Origin: Robiginitomaculum sp.
Lineage (GTDB): Bacteria > Pseudomonadota > Alphaproteobacteria > Caulobacterales > Maricaulaceae
Assembly: GCA_021647375.1 (NCBI GenBank)
Contig: JAKIUV010000060.1
Coordinates: 1-17,479, forward strand
Reading direction: 5' to 3'
DNA: 17,479 nucleotides
The position numbers were made by a program, and so were the translations under genes. Positions 8,016-15,388 of the stretch are shown piece by piece. How positions within the stretch are numbered: the stretch's first letter is position 1; the number at the start of each line of letters is the position of its first letter. The notes under the pieces were generated by a model. It was not told the DNA's origin, searched no databases, and was given only the letters and a program-made list of their open reading frames with translations.

Positions 8016-8157
8016 TTACCCCCGCACCTTGTTCCTCTCCCCATGGGAGAGGAGACGTTGTCTCGTCTTGCTGTGTTTTTGAAAAAAATATTTATGGATG
8101 AGGCAAACTTAACCTCTCCCATGGGGAGAGGTGCGCGACAGCGTGGTGAGGGGGTAA
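8016..8157. repeat. MITE-like inverted-repeat element between sLpl(AB) and the amidotransferase-like gene
   Basis: The outer ends TTACCCCC (8016-8023) and GGGGGTAA (8150-8157) are inverted copies. Inside them the 19-mer CCTCTCCCCATGGGAGAGG (8034-8052) is a perfect inverted copy of 8113-8131, and each 19-mer is itself almost palindromic. The whole can fold as one long hairpin or as two short ones around a 60-bp centre. Elements with this CTCTCCCCATGGGGAGAG core are a familiar intergenic type in alphaproteobacteria. A 72-codon frame, 7977-8195, crosses it and overlaps both neighbouring genes by ATGA, but its peptide looks like read-through of the element. Confidence 0.75.
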
Positions 8158-8191
8158 ATAGTTGTGGTCTAATTGATAAGGTGAAGAAACC

Positions 8192-8923
8192 ATGAAAATT
8201 CTAACCGTATTCCAACACACTTCCGCCGATTATCTTGGCCTCATTGAAGATCATTTCGAGGGGCGAAATATTGGTTTTCGCTATTATCGGCCTTTTACCG
8301 AGAGTGGTAAAGTGCCGCCGTTTTCTGAGGTCGGAGACGGATTGGTACTCCTTGGCGGTGGCCCTTGGGGCGCAGCGGGCACCCGCGATGCGCCCAGCTT
8401 GGCCGAAGAAGTGAAATTTACCCGCGCCTGTTTCATGCAAGGCTTACCCATATTGGCCATTGGCCTTGGGGCGCAAATATTGTGTTTGGCTACGGACGGC
8501 AGTGTAGAGAAATCACCACTTGTGTTCACATGTGATAACGCTGTGCGCGTCGATGACAATGCGCTCAACGGATTTATGCCTGAGGAATATCCAAACCCGG
8601 TTTATATGCGCGATTACCCTGTGCCGCCGGACTATGCGAAAATCCTATCCGAAGACGGGCAGGGGCGGCCTGCGGCTTTTCAAATCGGGGATAATGTTTT
8701 GGGTTTTACCGGACATCCCGGTTTCAAACGCGGCATGGCCGAGGATTTGGTGATGGAGTTCGAAGAAGCGCCTGATAATTCAGGCACCATGCTGGCGGAA
8801 ATGGGACGCAGAAAAGTCGAGATCGAAGATGCTCTCGTTCCCATGATGACCGGCATTATTCAAGTGACGGGTCTGATGCGGCCAGCGAAGAAAAAGGGCA
8901 ACACATTCACAGGTATAGCCTAA
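8192..8923 (+). CDS. Class-I glutamine-amidotransferase-like protein lacking the catalytic cysteine
   Basis: The protein of 243 residues has the fold signature of triad-type amidotransferases: GLVLLGGGPWG (50-60), the nucleophile-elbow region LPILAIGLGAQ (85-95) and a GHPG segment (174-177). In active enzymes the elbow reads GxCxGxQ and the end reads HPE. Here glycine 91 replaces the cysteine, and glycine replaces the glutamate after His175-Pro176. Glutamine hydrolysis by the usual mechanism should be impossible. Its place directly after the lipoate ligase, with AAGGTG as ribosome binding site, suggests a role in lipoate or sulfur handling, perhaps as a binding or scaffold protein. The role is unknown; the family assignment is good. 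Confidence 0.75.
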   Translation: MKILTVFQHTSADYLGLIEDHFEGRNIGFRYYRPFTESGKVPPFSEVGDGLVLLGGGPWGAAGTRDAPSLAEEVKFTRACFMQGLPILAIGLGAQILCLATDGSVEKSPLVFTCDNAVRVDDNALNGFMPEEYPNPVYMRDYPVPPDYAKILSEDGQGRPAAFQIGDNVLGFTGHPGFKRGMAEDLVMEFEEAPDNSGTMLAEMGRRKVEIEDALVPMMTGIIQVTGLMRPAKKKGNTFTGIA

Positions 8924-8974
8924 GCTTGGCCTCGTCTTGGCACTAGCAAAATTCCCGATATGCCCTGATATGGA

Positions 8975-9003
8975 TTGACAGAGTAATTACAGGTCGGCAT
9001 GGT
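8975..9003 (+). promoter_or_regulatory. Weak candidate promoter before the AbgT gene
   Basis: A perfect -35 hexamer TTGACA (8975-8980) stands 17 bp before CATGGT, a poor -10. It would allow expression of the transporter separately from the lipoate operon. No terminator is visible between 8923 and this site. Confidence 0.3.
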
Positions 9004-9036
9004 GTTTTAAAGGTTAATAGCAAGGGGAATACAAGA

Positions 9037-10650
9037 ATGTCTGAAGTCATAACTGAAACCACGCAAAAGGGTATATTGGGCTGGATTGAACGGACGGGCA
9101 ATCGCTTGCCGGATCCGGTGTTTATCTTTTTCTATCTTATTGGTATCTTGATGGTTGTGTCTGTGCTGATGTCGATCTTTGGCGTATCTGCGGAACATCC
9201 GGTGCAAAAAAATGCAGACGGCACCCCGCTCATTATAAAATCTATGAGCCTGCTTTCGGCAGAAAACATCCAAAAGCTTTGGGTGCAAATGCCCAAGACC
9301 TTTACCCACTTTCATCCACTTGGCTATGTGCTTGTGGTGATGTTGGGTGCAGGCGTGGCTGAACGTTCGGGCTTTTTTGCCGCTGGTATGCGTGCCGCTG
9401 TGCGCTCGACCCCCGTATTTTTGCTAACACCTGTTGTTGCACTGGTTGCCATGCTCGGCAATCACGCGGCGGATGCGGGTTATGTTGTGCTTATTCCGCT
9501 GGCGGGTATATTATTTGCCGCTGCCGGACGCCATCCACTGGCGGGGATTGCCGCAGCCTTTGCGGGCGTATCTGGTGGATTTTCGGCCAATTTATTACCA
9601 GGGCAACTTGATGCGCTTTTGTTCGGTATTACCGAAGAGGCCGTGGATATTAGCGGGCTAGACCCAAGCTGGGTTATGAATATTGCCGGCAATTGGTATT
9701 TCATTGCCGCTATGACTTTGTTGTATTTACCGCTTATCTGGTTTGTTACTGACAAAATTATTGAGCCTCGCCTCGGTAAATGGTCTCCGGGAGACGGGGA
9801 GTTGGCCGCACAATTTGAAGATAAGGACGATGAACTCACTGCTGGTGAGAAAAAGGGTTTGAAATTAGCCGGGCTTGCGGCTTTGGGTGTCGTTGGTTTG
9901 TGGTTGCTTATGACTTTTGGTCCTGGCACTGCCTTGATCAATGAAGAAGCCTGCGCACCAGGTACGATAGAGGCCGGGACCTGTTCCGTACAAAAAACCT
10001 TGACCCCGTTTTATACCTCGCTAGTTGGCGGCTTTATGGTGTTATTTTTAGCCTGCGGCTGGATTTACGGTAAAGCGGCTGGGACGATTAAAAATAAACA
10101 AGACTTAGTTGATATGATGACCGGGGCTATGAAAGACATGGGCTATTATCTAGTCTTGTCCTTCGCGGCGGCGCATTTTGTGGCTATGTTTGGCTGGTCA
10201 AATCTGGGGCTTATTTCGGCGGTACACGGGGCGGATGCTATACAGTCTACCGGCCTGCCACTGCCGATTGTTATAGGTATGATTATTATCTTCTCCGCCT
10301 TGCTCAATTTATTTATCGGTTCAGCCAGTGCCAAATGGGCTTTGTTGGCACCAATATTAGTGCCAATGTTGATGTTGCTCGGATTTAGTCCCGAGGCTTC
10401 CACCGCCGCCTACCGCGTTGGGGATAGTGCCACCAATATCATCACGCCGCTCATGGTGTATTTCCCGCTAATCTTGATATTTGCCAAACGCTGGCAAAAA
10501 GGTTTTGGGCTGGGAAGTTTGACTGCGCTGATGATTCCTTATTCGGTCTGTCTGCTAATTTCGGGTATTGCCCTGATGGTAATCTGGGTGATTCTAGGTA
10601 TTCCGCTCGGCCCTGATGTATCGGTTGCTTATAGCTTGCCCGGAACATAA
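9037..10650 (+). CDS. AbgT-family membrane transporter
   Basis: The 537-residue protein resembles the AbgT family (p-aminobenzoyl-glutamate importer AbgT; MtrF and YdaH, described as antimetabolite exporters). It has about a dozen hydrophobic segments, beginning near residues 29-50 (FIFFYLIGILMVVSVLM) and 93-116 (GYVLVVMLGAGVAERSGFF). Family-like stretches include GNHAADAGYVVLIPLAG (about 141-157), FIGSASAKWALLAPI and YRVGDSATNIITPLMVYFP near the C-terminus. AAGGGG lies ahead of ATG 9037. A clear terminator follows. It is encoded in the inner membrane position of a sulfur-oxidation locus, where other bacteria often carry YeeE/YedE or TauE-type carriers. Its substrate is unknown; an organic sulfur compound or anion is possible but not shown. 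Confidence 0.85.
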   Translation: MSEVITETTQKGILGWIERTGNRLPDPVFIFFYLIGILMVVSVLMSIFGVSAEHPVQKNADGTPLIIKSMSLLSAENIQKLWVQMPKTFTHFHPLGYVLVVMLGAGVAERSGFFAAGMRAAVRSTPVFLLTPVVALVAMLGNHAADAGYVVLIPLAGILFAAAGRHPLAGIAAAFAGVSGGFSANLLPGQLDALLFGITEEAVDISGLDPSWVMNIAGNWYFIAAMTLLYLPLIWFVTDKIIEPRLGKWSPGDGELAAQFEDKDDELTAGEKKGLKLAGLAALGVVGLWLLMTFGPGTALINEEACAPGTIEAGTCSVQKTLTPFYTSLVGGFMVLFLACGWIYGKAAGTIKNKQDLVDMMTGAMKDMGYYLVLSFAAAHFVAMFGWSNLGLISAVHGADAIQSTGLPLPIVIGMIIIFSALLNLFIGSASAKWALLAPILVPMLMLLGFSPEASTAAYRVGDSATNIITPLMVYFPLILIFAKRWQKGFGLGSLTALMIPYSVCLLISGIALMVIWVILGIPLGPDVSVAYSLPGT

Positions 10651-10655
10651 CATAT

Positions 10656-10684
10656 TGCGCGCCGTGACCGCAGCGCGCATTTTT
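10656..10684 (+). terminator. Rho-independent terminator after the AbgT gene
   Basis: A 7-bp GC-rich stem TGCGCGC/GCGCGCA with a 10-base loop is followed by TTTTT, six bases after the stop codon. It separates the lipoate/AbgT unit from the dsrE-sHdr unit and implies a separate promoter for dsrE. Confidence 0.85.
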
Positions 10685-10750
10685 GTTGCGATGATGACGG
10701 CTTTGGCGGTGGGAATTTGCCGCGCATTCGCGCCACAAAAGTGTTGCGTT

Positions 10751-10770
10751 TATTAGGGTTTGCTAATATA
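10751..10770. promoter_or_regulatory. Candidate operator 2: TATTAG-N6-CTAATA inverted repeat before dsrE
   Basis: The arms are identical to those of the site before lipS1, the centre is GGTTTG, and the right flank is again TA. It lies 90 bp before the dsrE start, after the abgT terminator, where the promoter of the sHdr operon must be. TGC-TAATAT at the right arm could serve as an extended -10, in which case a bound repressor would cover the promoter. The long leader (10771-10860) has one short hairpin, GCGGC/GCCGC at 10822-10840. Confidence 0.65.
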
Positions 10771-10860
10771 GTGTCAGAAATGAATGCGCTCAGTAAATGT
10801 GCGCGGGGAATTAACTGAACAGCGGCTATTCATACGCCGCCCTAATAAAGGAACACTATC

Positions 10861-11241
10861 ATGGCCGAAAAGCTTATTATTGTTATGGCTAATACCGATC
10901 CGAAAAACACTGAAGAATTGGGTGCGCCGTTTTTTCAGGCCACCGTTGCGGCGGCTATGGATTATGAAGTTGAAGTGATTTGCACGGCCACATCCGGTAT
11001 TTTGATGAAAAAAGGTTTCGCCGAGAAGTTGTTCGTCAAAGAGGGGTCTACCAAAAGCGTATATTCTTTCATCCAAGACGCCCACGAAGCCGGGGTTAAA
11101 TTCTTGTGTTGCTCCCCTAATCTTGACTTGTTCGATATGACCAAAGAAGACCTTATTCCTGAATGTTCCGGCATTGTCGGCGGTGCTTATCTGATTGAAG
11201 AGATTATGGAAGAGGAAGATACCAAGGTCATGACTTACTAA
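10861..11241 (+). CDS. dsrE: DsrE-family sulfur-carrier protein (DsrE3-like)
   Basis: The 126-residue cytoplasmic protein belongs to the DsrE/DsrF-like family, which carries sulfane sulfur as a cysteine persulfide. In sHdr clusters DsrE3-type proteins relay sulfur between rhodanese, TusA and the sHdr/LbpA system. The alpha/beta start KLIIVMANTD is followed by Cys41 (VICTATSG), the pair Cys83-Cys84 (FLCCSPNLDLF) and Cys102 (PECSGIVGG). The pair lies where the active cysteine of this family is usually found. AGGA precedes ATG 10861. It is the first gene of the sHdr operon, 49 bp before shdrC1. The exact DsrE3 subgroup (A, B or C) cannot be settled by eye. Confidence 0.85.
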   Translation: MAEKLIIVMANTDPKNTEELGAPFFQATVAAAMDYEVEVICTATSGILMKKGFAEKLFVKEGSTKSVYSFIQDAHEAGVKFLCCSPNLDLFDMTKEDLIPECSGIVGGAYLIEEIMEEEDTKVMTY

Positions 11242-11290
11242 GTCGAAGGTCAGGATTATTACTCAGGAGACGTCCATTTAGGGAGATTTT

Positions 11291-12040
11291 ATGGGACATC
11301 ATGCCGACACCACCCGCGTACAAAAACATATAGGTGATCCGCTTGAGGGCACCGAGGAAGTTTCGCGCGAATTTATGGAAGAAATCTTCCAGGATATTCA
11401 ATCGGACATCAGGTTTGACCACGAATTAAATGGTTGCCTCAATTGTGGGATTTGTACCGCAACCTGCCCGGCGGCGCATTATTACGATTTTAGCCCGCGC
11501 GAAATTGTGCAATTGCTGTGGACGGAAAATCTTGAAGGTATCCATGATGCTATGCAAGAAAAAATCTGGTCATGTGCCCAGTGTTATACTTGTGCGGCTC
11601 GTTGCCCATTTGGTAATTCGCCCGGTGGTTTGGTAATGCTCATGCGTGAAGCTGCTATTAAACACGGCATGGAATCAGCAAAGGCCGTTTTGCGGCCATT
11701 CTCGCGGGTCATGTTGAAGCTTATTTCTACGGGTAATCAGCTATCGCCGGATATGATTTCCAATGATGCTTTCCCCGATTGGGGGCCAAACATTTGTAAG
11801 GTTGACGCGCCCTTGAAAGTCCTGCGTGCGGCTATTCCTGTGCCAACATTAAACACGATTAAAACTGCGTGGGAAACCAATCTCAAAACATCGGTGGAGC
11901 TTTATACGATTTGGGAGGAAACTGGGGTTTTGGATCAATTGGAAACTGTGGATGAGAATTTGTTCGATGTGATTGTCGATCTAATGGACGAAAAACGTGA
12001 CGACTGGGATGATTTCCTGGACGAGCAAGATGAGGATTAA
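11291..12040 (+). CDS. shdrC1: sHdrC1, iron-sulfur subunit of the sulfur-oxidising heterodisulfide-reductase-like complex
   Basis: The 249-residue protein carries two ferredoxin-type motifs for [4Fe-4S] clusters: CX2CX2CX3CP at Cys49, 52, 55, 59 (CLNCGICTATCP) and Cys95, 98, 101, 105 (CAQCYTCAARCP). It is expected to pass electrons between the HdrB-type and HdrA-type subunits in the cytoplasm. GGGAGA stands before ATG 11291. The C-terminal 60 residues are acidic (ending DDFLDEQDED). shdrB1 follows after three bases. Confidence 0.9.
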   Translation: MGHHADTTRVQKHIGDPLEGTEEVSREFMEEIFQDIQSDIRFDHELNGCLNCGICTATCPAAHYYDFSPREIVQLLWTENLEGIHDAMQEKIWSCAQCYTCAARCPFGNSPGGLVMLMREAAIKHGMESAKAVLRPFSRVMLKLISTGNQLSPDMISNDAFPDWGPNICKVDAPLKVLRAAIPVPTLNTIKTAWETNLKTSVELYTIWEETGVLDQLETVDENLFDVIVDLMDEKRDDWDDFLDEQDED

Positions 12041-12043
12041 GCT

Positions 12044-13435
12044 ATGGCTGGTAAAAACGGAAATAATGGTGAAGATCGCTTCACCGGACATGGTTCGGAA
12101 TGGCGCGATAGCAATCTAAGCGCTGCCGATGCTATGACGGCCACAAGCTGGGTTGAGGCGAAAATCGACAAGCGCTCCATGTTGACCAACAAAGACCGGG
12201 TGCATGATATTCGCGATGTGATGTGGCAGCTTGAGAAAGAAGGCGAGATTAAAGTTCACCGTGTTGGTGAGCATAATGAGCCGCGCATAGCCAAAACGCT
12301 CTATGGTTGGGACAAAAAAATTCCAACCAACCGTTTGTGGCACCACAAATCTTGTGGACAGTGCGGTAATATTCCGGGCTATCCTACGTCCTTGCTTTGG
12401 ATGATGAACGAGATGGAACTAGAATATCTCGACGAGACAGACCAAACATCGTGTACGGCGTGGAATTATCATGGTTCCGGCATTGGCAATATCGAAAGTC
12501 TGGCCGCCGTTTTCTTGCGCAATTTCCATCAGGCCTATGTTTCTGCCAAAGCGGAAGGCTTGCCGGAGGGCTATTATTATCCGCTGGTGCATTGCGGGAC
12601 GTCGTTTGGCAATTACAAAGAGGTACGCGAATATTTGCTATTGTCTGCCGAGCTTCGCGATAAGGTGAAGAAGATTCTCGGCAAATTAGACCGCCTGATT
12701 GACGGTAAATTGCTTATTCCTGAAGAAGTTGTGCATTATTCCGAATGGGTGCATGTGATGCGCGGCGATATTGCTAATCGCCAAACCATTGATGTATCCA
12801 ATGTCCGCGCCACTATCCATCCGGCCTGCCATGTTTACAAAATGATCCCGCAGGATGTTATTTATGATGATGATGTGCTTGATGGTAACCGGGTTGCGGT
12901 CTCGACAGGTATTATGCAGTCTTTGGGTGCGCAAGTTATTGATTATTCAACCTGGTATGATTGCTGTGGTTTCGGCTTTAGGCACATTATTTCCGAGCGC
13001 GAATTTACGCGCTCATTCGCCATTGACCGCAAAATTAAAATTGCCATTAACGAGGCGAAATCCGATGTGATGATTGGCCATGATACGGGCTGTATCACGA
13101 CTTTGGATAAGAACCAGTGGATTGCCAAGGCCGACGAGGCCAATGAGGGTAAAAATTACGAATTACCGGTTATTTCCGATATTCAATTTGCCGCACTGGC
13201 GTGCGGGGCTGATCCTTTCAAGATTGTGCAGTCACATTGGCATGCTTCACCGTTCGAAAACCTGTTTGAGAAAATGGGCATTGACTGGGAAGCTGGGAAA
13301 AAGAATTTCGAAGAGTATTTGAAACAAGTCGAGGCCGGAAATCCGGAGAATTTATACGATCCGCGCCGCCGTATTACGGGCGGGCCGGGGTATATCAATG
13401 TAGAAGAACGTAAAAAACTGGGAATGATAAAATGA
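12044..13435 (+). CDS. shdrB1: sHdrB1, catalytic-type HdrB subunit with degenerate CCG motifs
   Basis: The 463-residue protein corresponds to HdrB, whose CCG domains hold noncubane [4Fe-4S] clusters in methanogens. Both CCG repeats are altered here. The first has Cys104 and Cys107 (SCGQC), a single Cys137 where CC is expected (SCTAWNYHG) and Cys184 (VHCG). The second has Cys262 (HPAC), Cys307-Cys308 (DCCGFG) and only Cys350 (HDTGC) instead of CX2C. It is longer than sHdrB2 by nearly 150 residues, mostly at the N-terminus and between the motifs. Modified motifs are expected for sHdrB1 proteins and separate sulfur oxidation from heterodisulfide reduction. It overlaps shdrA by ATGA. Confidence 0.9.
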   Translation: MAGKNGNNGEDRFTGHGSEWRDSNLSAADAMTATSWVEAKIDKRSMLTNKDRVHDIRDVMWQLEKEGEIKVHRVGEHNEPRIAKTLYGWDKKIPTNRLWHHKSCGQCGNIPGYPTSLLWMMNEMELEYLDETDQTSCTAWNYHGSGIGNIESLAAVFLRNFHQAYVSAKAEGLPEGYYYPLVHCGTSFGNYKEVREYLLLSAELRDKVKKILGKLDRLIDGKLLIPEEVVHYSEWVHVMRGDIANRQTIDVSNVRATIHPACHVYKMIPQDVIYDDDVLDGNRVAVSTGIMQSLGAQVIDYSTWYDCCGFGFRHIISEREFTRSFAIDRKIKIAINEAKSDVMIGHDTGCITTLDKNQWIAKADEANEGKNYELPVISDIQFAALACGADPFKIVQSHWHASPFENLFEKMGIDWEAGKKNFEEYLKQVEAGNPENLYDPRRRITGGPGYINVEERKKLGMIK

Positions 13436-14475
13436 GCAAACCAATTCTAGTCGTCGGCGGTGGGCCGGCTGGCCTATCCGCAGCACACTCACTGGCCTCT
13501 GTTGGTCAAAAAGTCGTGCTGGTTGAAAAAGAAGATACACTAGGCGGCGCACCAATTCTGTGCGGCTATTCCAAACTAGTCCCGAGCGGCGAATGGGCGA
13601 AAGACGCGATTGGCTCTATGGTTGACCGGGTTGTCAAAAACAAGCTGATTAAAGTTCATACAGGCGTTAGCGTCAAAGAATTTTCTGGCAAGCCCGGAAA
13701 CTTTAAGGTGGAGCTTTCCGACGGCAAGAAAGTCACCGCTGGTTCAACGATTTTGTGTACGGGTTTCACCCATTTCGACAGTATTAACAAACCTGAATGG
13801 GGCTTTGGCTCTTTCCCGGATGTTGTGACCACGACCCAAGTCGAACAAATGATTTCTAGCGGGCAGGGCGTGCGCCGCCCGTCCAATGGCGAGAAGCCAA
13901 AGCGTGTGGCTATCTTGCTGTGCGTGGGTTCCCGCGACCGCCAAATTGGCCGGGAATGGTGTTCCAAAATCTGTTGTTCCGTATCCGCAAAAATGGGTAT
14001 GGAAATCCGCGAAGAATTGCCCGATTGCCACGTTTATATCTATTATATGGATATTCGTACATTTGGTCTTTACGAAGAAATGTACTGGAAATCCCAAGAA
14101 GAGTTCAAGGTTAAATACATCAAAGCCCGTATTGCCGAAGTAACAAGCGATGGCGACAAAGTCATTGTCAAAGGCGAAGACACATTGGTCAAACGCCCCA
14201 TCACTATTCCGTTCGACATGGTTGTCCATGCCATTGGTATGGATCCGAATGTGGATAATATGTTGATTTCATCAATCTTTGGTGTTGATCTACATCAATG
14301 GGGATTCCTCGACCAACAAAACATGTACGGCACCGCCGGCGCAACTAGCCGCGAAGGCGTATTTGTTGCGGGTGCGGCTACGGGTCCTGAAACCATTGAC
14401 GATAGTATTGCACAAGGTTCAGCTGCCGCTATGTCAGCGCTGGCGTCCATGACCGCAAAAGTCGCAGCCGAGTAA
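13432..14475 (+). CDS. shdrA: sHdrA, FAD and iron-sulfur subunit
   Basis: The 347-residue flavoprotein matches the core of HdrA. It has a dinucleotide motif GGGPAG (9-14), a second glycine-rich FAD region near the end (FVAGAATGPETIDDSIAQGSA, about 311-331) and a cluster motif CVGSRD...CSKICC (Cys164, 177, 181, 182). The ferredoxin domains of methanogen HdrA are absent, which is usual for sHdrA. It probably collects electrons on FAD; the final acceptor is not evident from the sequence. Translation is coupled to shdrB1 through the 4-bp overlap. Confidence 0.92.
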   Translation: MSKPILVVGGGPAGLSAAHSLASVGQKVVLVEKEDTLGGAPILCGYSKLVPSGEWAKDAIGSMVDRVVKNKLIKVHTGVSVKEFSGKPGNFKVELSDGKKVTAGSTILCTGFTHFDSINKPEWGFGSFPDVVTTTQVEQMISSGQGVRRPSNGEKPKRVAILLCVGSRDRQIGREWCSKICCSVSAKMGMEIREELPDCHVYIYYMDIRTFGLYEEMYWKSQEEFKVKYIKARIAEVTSDGDKVIVKGEDTLVKRPITIPFDMVVHAIGMDPNVDNMLISSIFGVDLHQWGFLDQQNMYGTAGATSREGVFVAGAATGPETIDDSIAQGSAAAMSALASMTAKVAAE

Positions 14476-14488
14476 CAGAGAAAGTCTT

Positions 14489-15370
14489 ATGGCGTCGTTT
14501 TTCTCAAGATTTAAAGCAAAGGACGAGGCGGTTGCCCAAGCTGTACCGCCTGCCGTTGCGCTTGAGATAGACGGCCCGACACTTTCCTCAACTTTGCAAA
14601 ACCTGCTGACGGCTTGTGAAGACGACGGCGGGGTTGAGCGATATGTAGAAGCCCTTAAGTTTAAGGTCTCCTTATTCCAAGACGCGTTCAAAGATGCAGG
14701 CGAGGGCTTGCCCGCTGAAAATTTCGCAAAATTGTGTATGTTTATGCCGACGGTACGCAGACGTATTGGTGACAACCTTGAGGGCGAGAAATATTTGGTT
14801 CTGATTGCGGCGATAAAAGGCCTGTTCGGAGAAGGTGATATTGATGCGCGGATACGGGCGTTTCAAAACAAATTTCCCCAGGATAAAAAACACCGCTGGA
14901 CGCGCGATCTGGCCACAGAAATCTTGCACAATACGGATCCGGAATTGCACCCGCTCATGCACAGATGGGTCTGGGACCGCAAAACCAATTCCGGCGTTAT
15001 CCGGGAAATTTGGTACGGTGATGTTGACGCAGAAACTCTGCATGTGGACGACACTTATGAGGTTTTCCTGAAACTGCGCGAAGAGCTTTCTGGCTACCTC
15101 ACTGAAAATGGCATCTATTCAGATGTTCTCTACTATGTTGATCTTCTCTGCGCCCAAAGCTATGCCAATTATATTGCAGCACAGGGCGGTTTGTATCTAA
15201 AAGCTGATTTTTCGTCCAAAGAAGAACCCATCGTATTTACCCGCCGCCTGCTTGGCCTCGATGGGGTATCCGCCAAAACCAATCTCGATATTGCACCGTC
15301 TATTATTGACGGGCGCGCCCAGAAGAAAAACTCAATCGCGGACGTTTTGCGTCTGACTGAAAATACGTAA
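14489..15370 (+). CDS. shdrH: Conserved hypothetical protein of sHdr clusters (hyp / sHdrH)
   Basis: The 293-residue soluble protein has no signal peptide, no membrane segment and no cysteine motif; single cysteines lie in LTACED, LCMFM and LLCAQ. It lies between shdrA and shdrC2, the position always held by the gene called hyp or shdrH in shdrC1B1A-hyp-C2B2 clusters, and identification rests on that position. The N-terminus looks amphipathic (MASFFSRFKAKDE). Many acidic and aromatic residues suggest a mostly helical, protein-binding subunit. No function is known to me. The strict position makes a part in complex assembly or structure likely. Confidence 0.8.
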   Translation: MASFFSRFKAKDEAVAQAVPPAVALEIDGPTLSSTLQNLLTACEDDGGVERYVEALKFKVSLFQDAFKDAGEGLPAENFAKLCMFMPTVRRRIGDNLEGEKYLVLIAAIKGLFGEGDIDARIRAFQNKFPQDKKHRWTRDLATEILHNTDPELHPLMHRWVWDRKTNSGVIREIWYGDVDAETLHVDDTYEVFLKLREELSGYLTENGIYSDVLYYVDLLCAQSYANYIAAQGGLYLKADFSSKEEPIVFTRRLLGLDGVSAKTNLDIAPSIIDGRAQKKNSIADVLRLTENT

Positions 15371-15388
15371 AGACTGGAGTAAACACAC

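Noticed and set aside
7977..8195. 72-codon frame between sLpl(AB) and the amidotransferase-like gene as a protein gene
   Set aside because: Most of it is the inverted-repeat element, the peptide has no recognisable domain, and two arms of the same palindrome would have to code for unrelated parts. Kept only as a curiosity about bridging frames.
8924..9036. A third TATTAG-N6-CTAATA operator before the AbgT gene
   Set aside because: The gap was read for either arm and contains neither; only a weak TTGACA element was found.
13432..14475. Methanogen-type heterodisulfide reductase (CoM-S-S-CoB) function for the Hdr genes
   Set aside because: Two C/B pairs, a short HdrA, the shdrH gene, DsrE and the LipS/sLpl genes all fit the sulfur-oxidising sHdr type; no methanogenesis genes are present.
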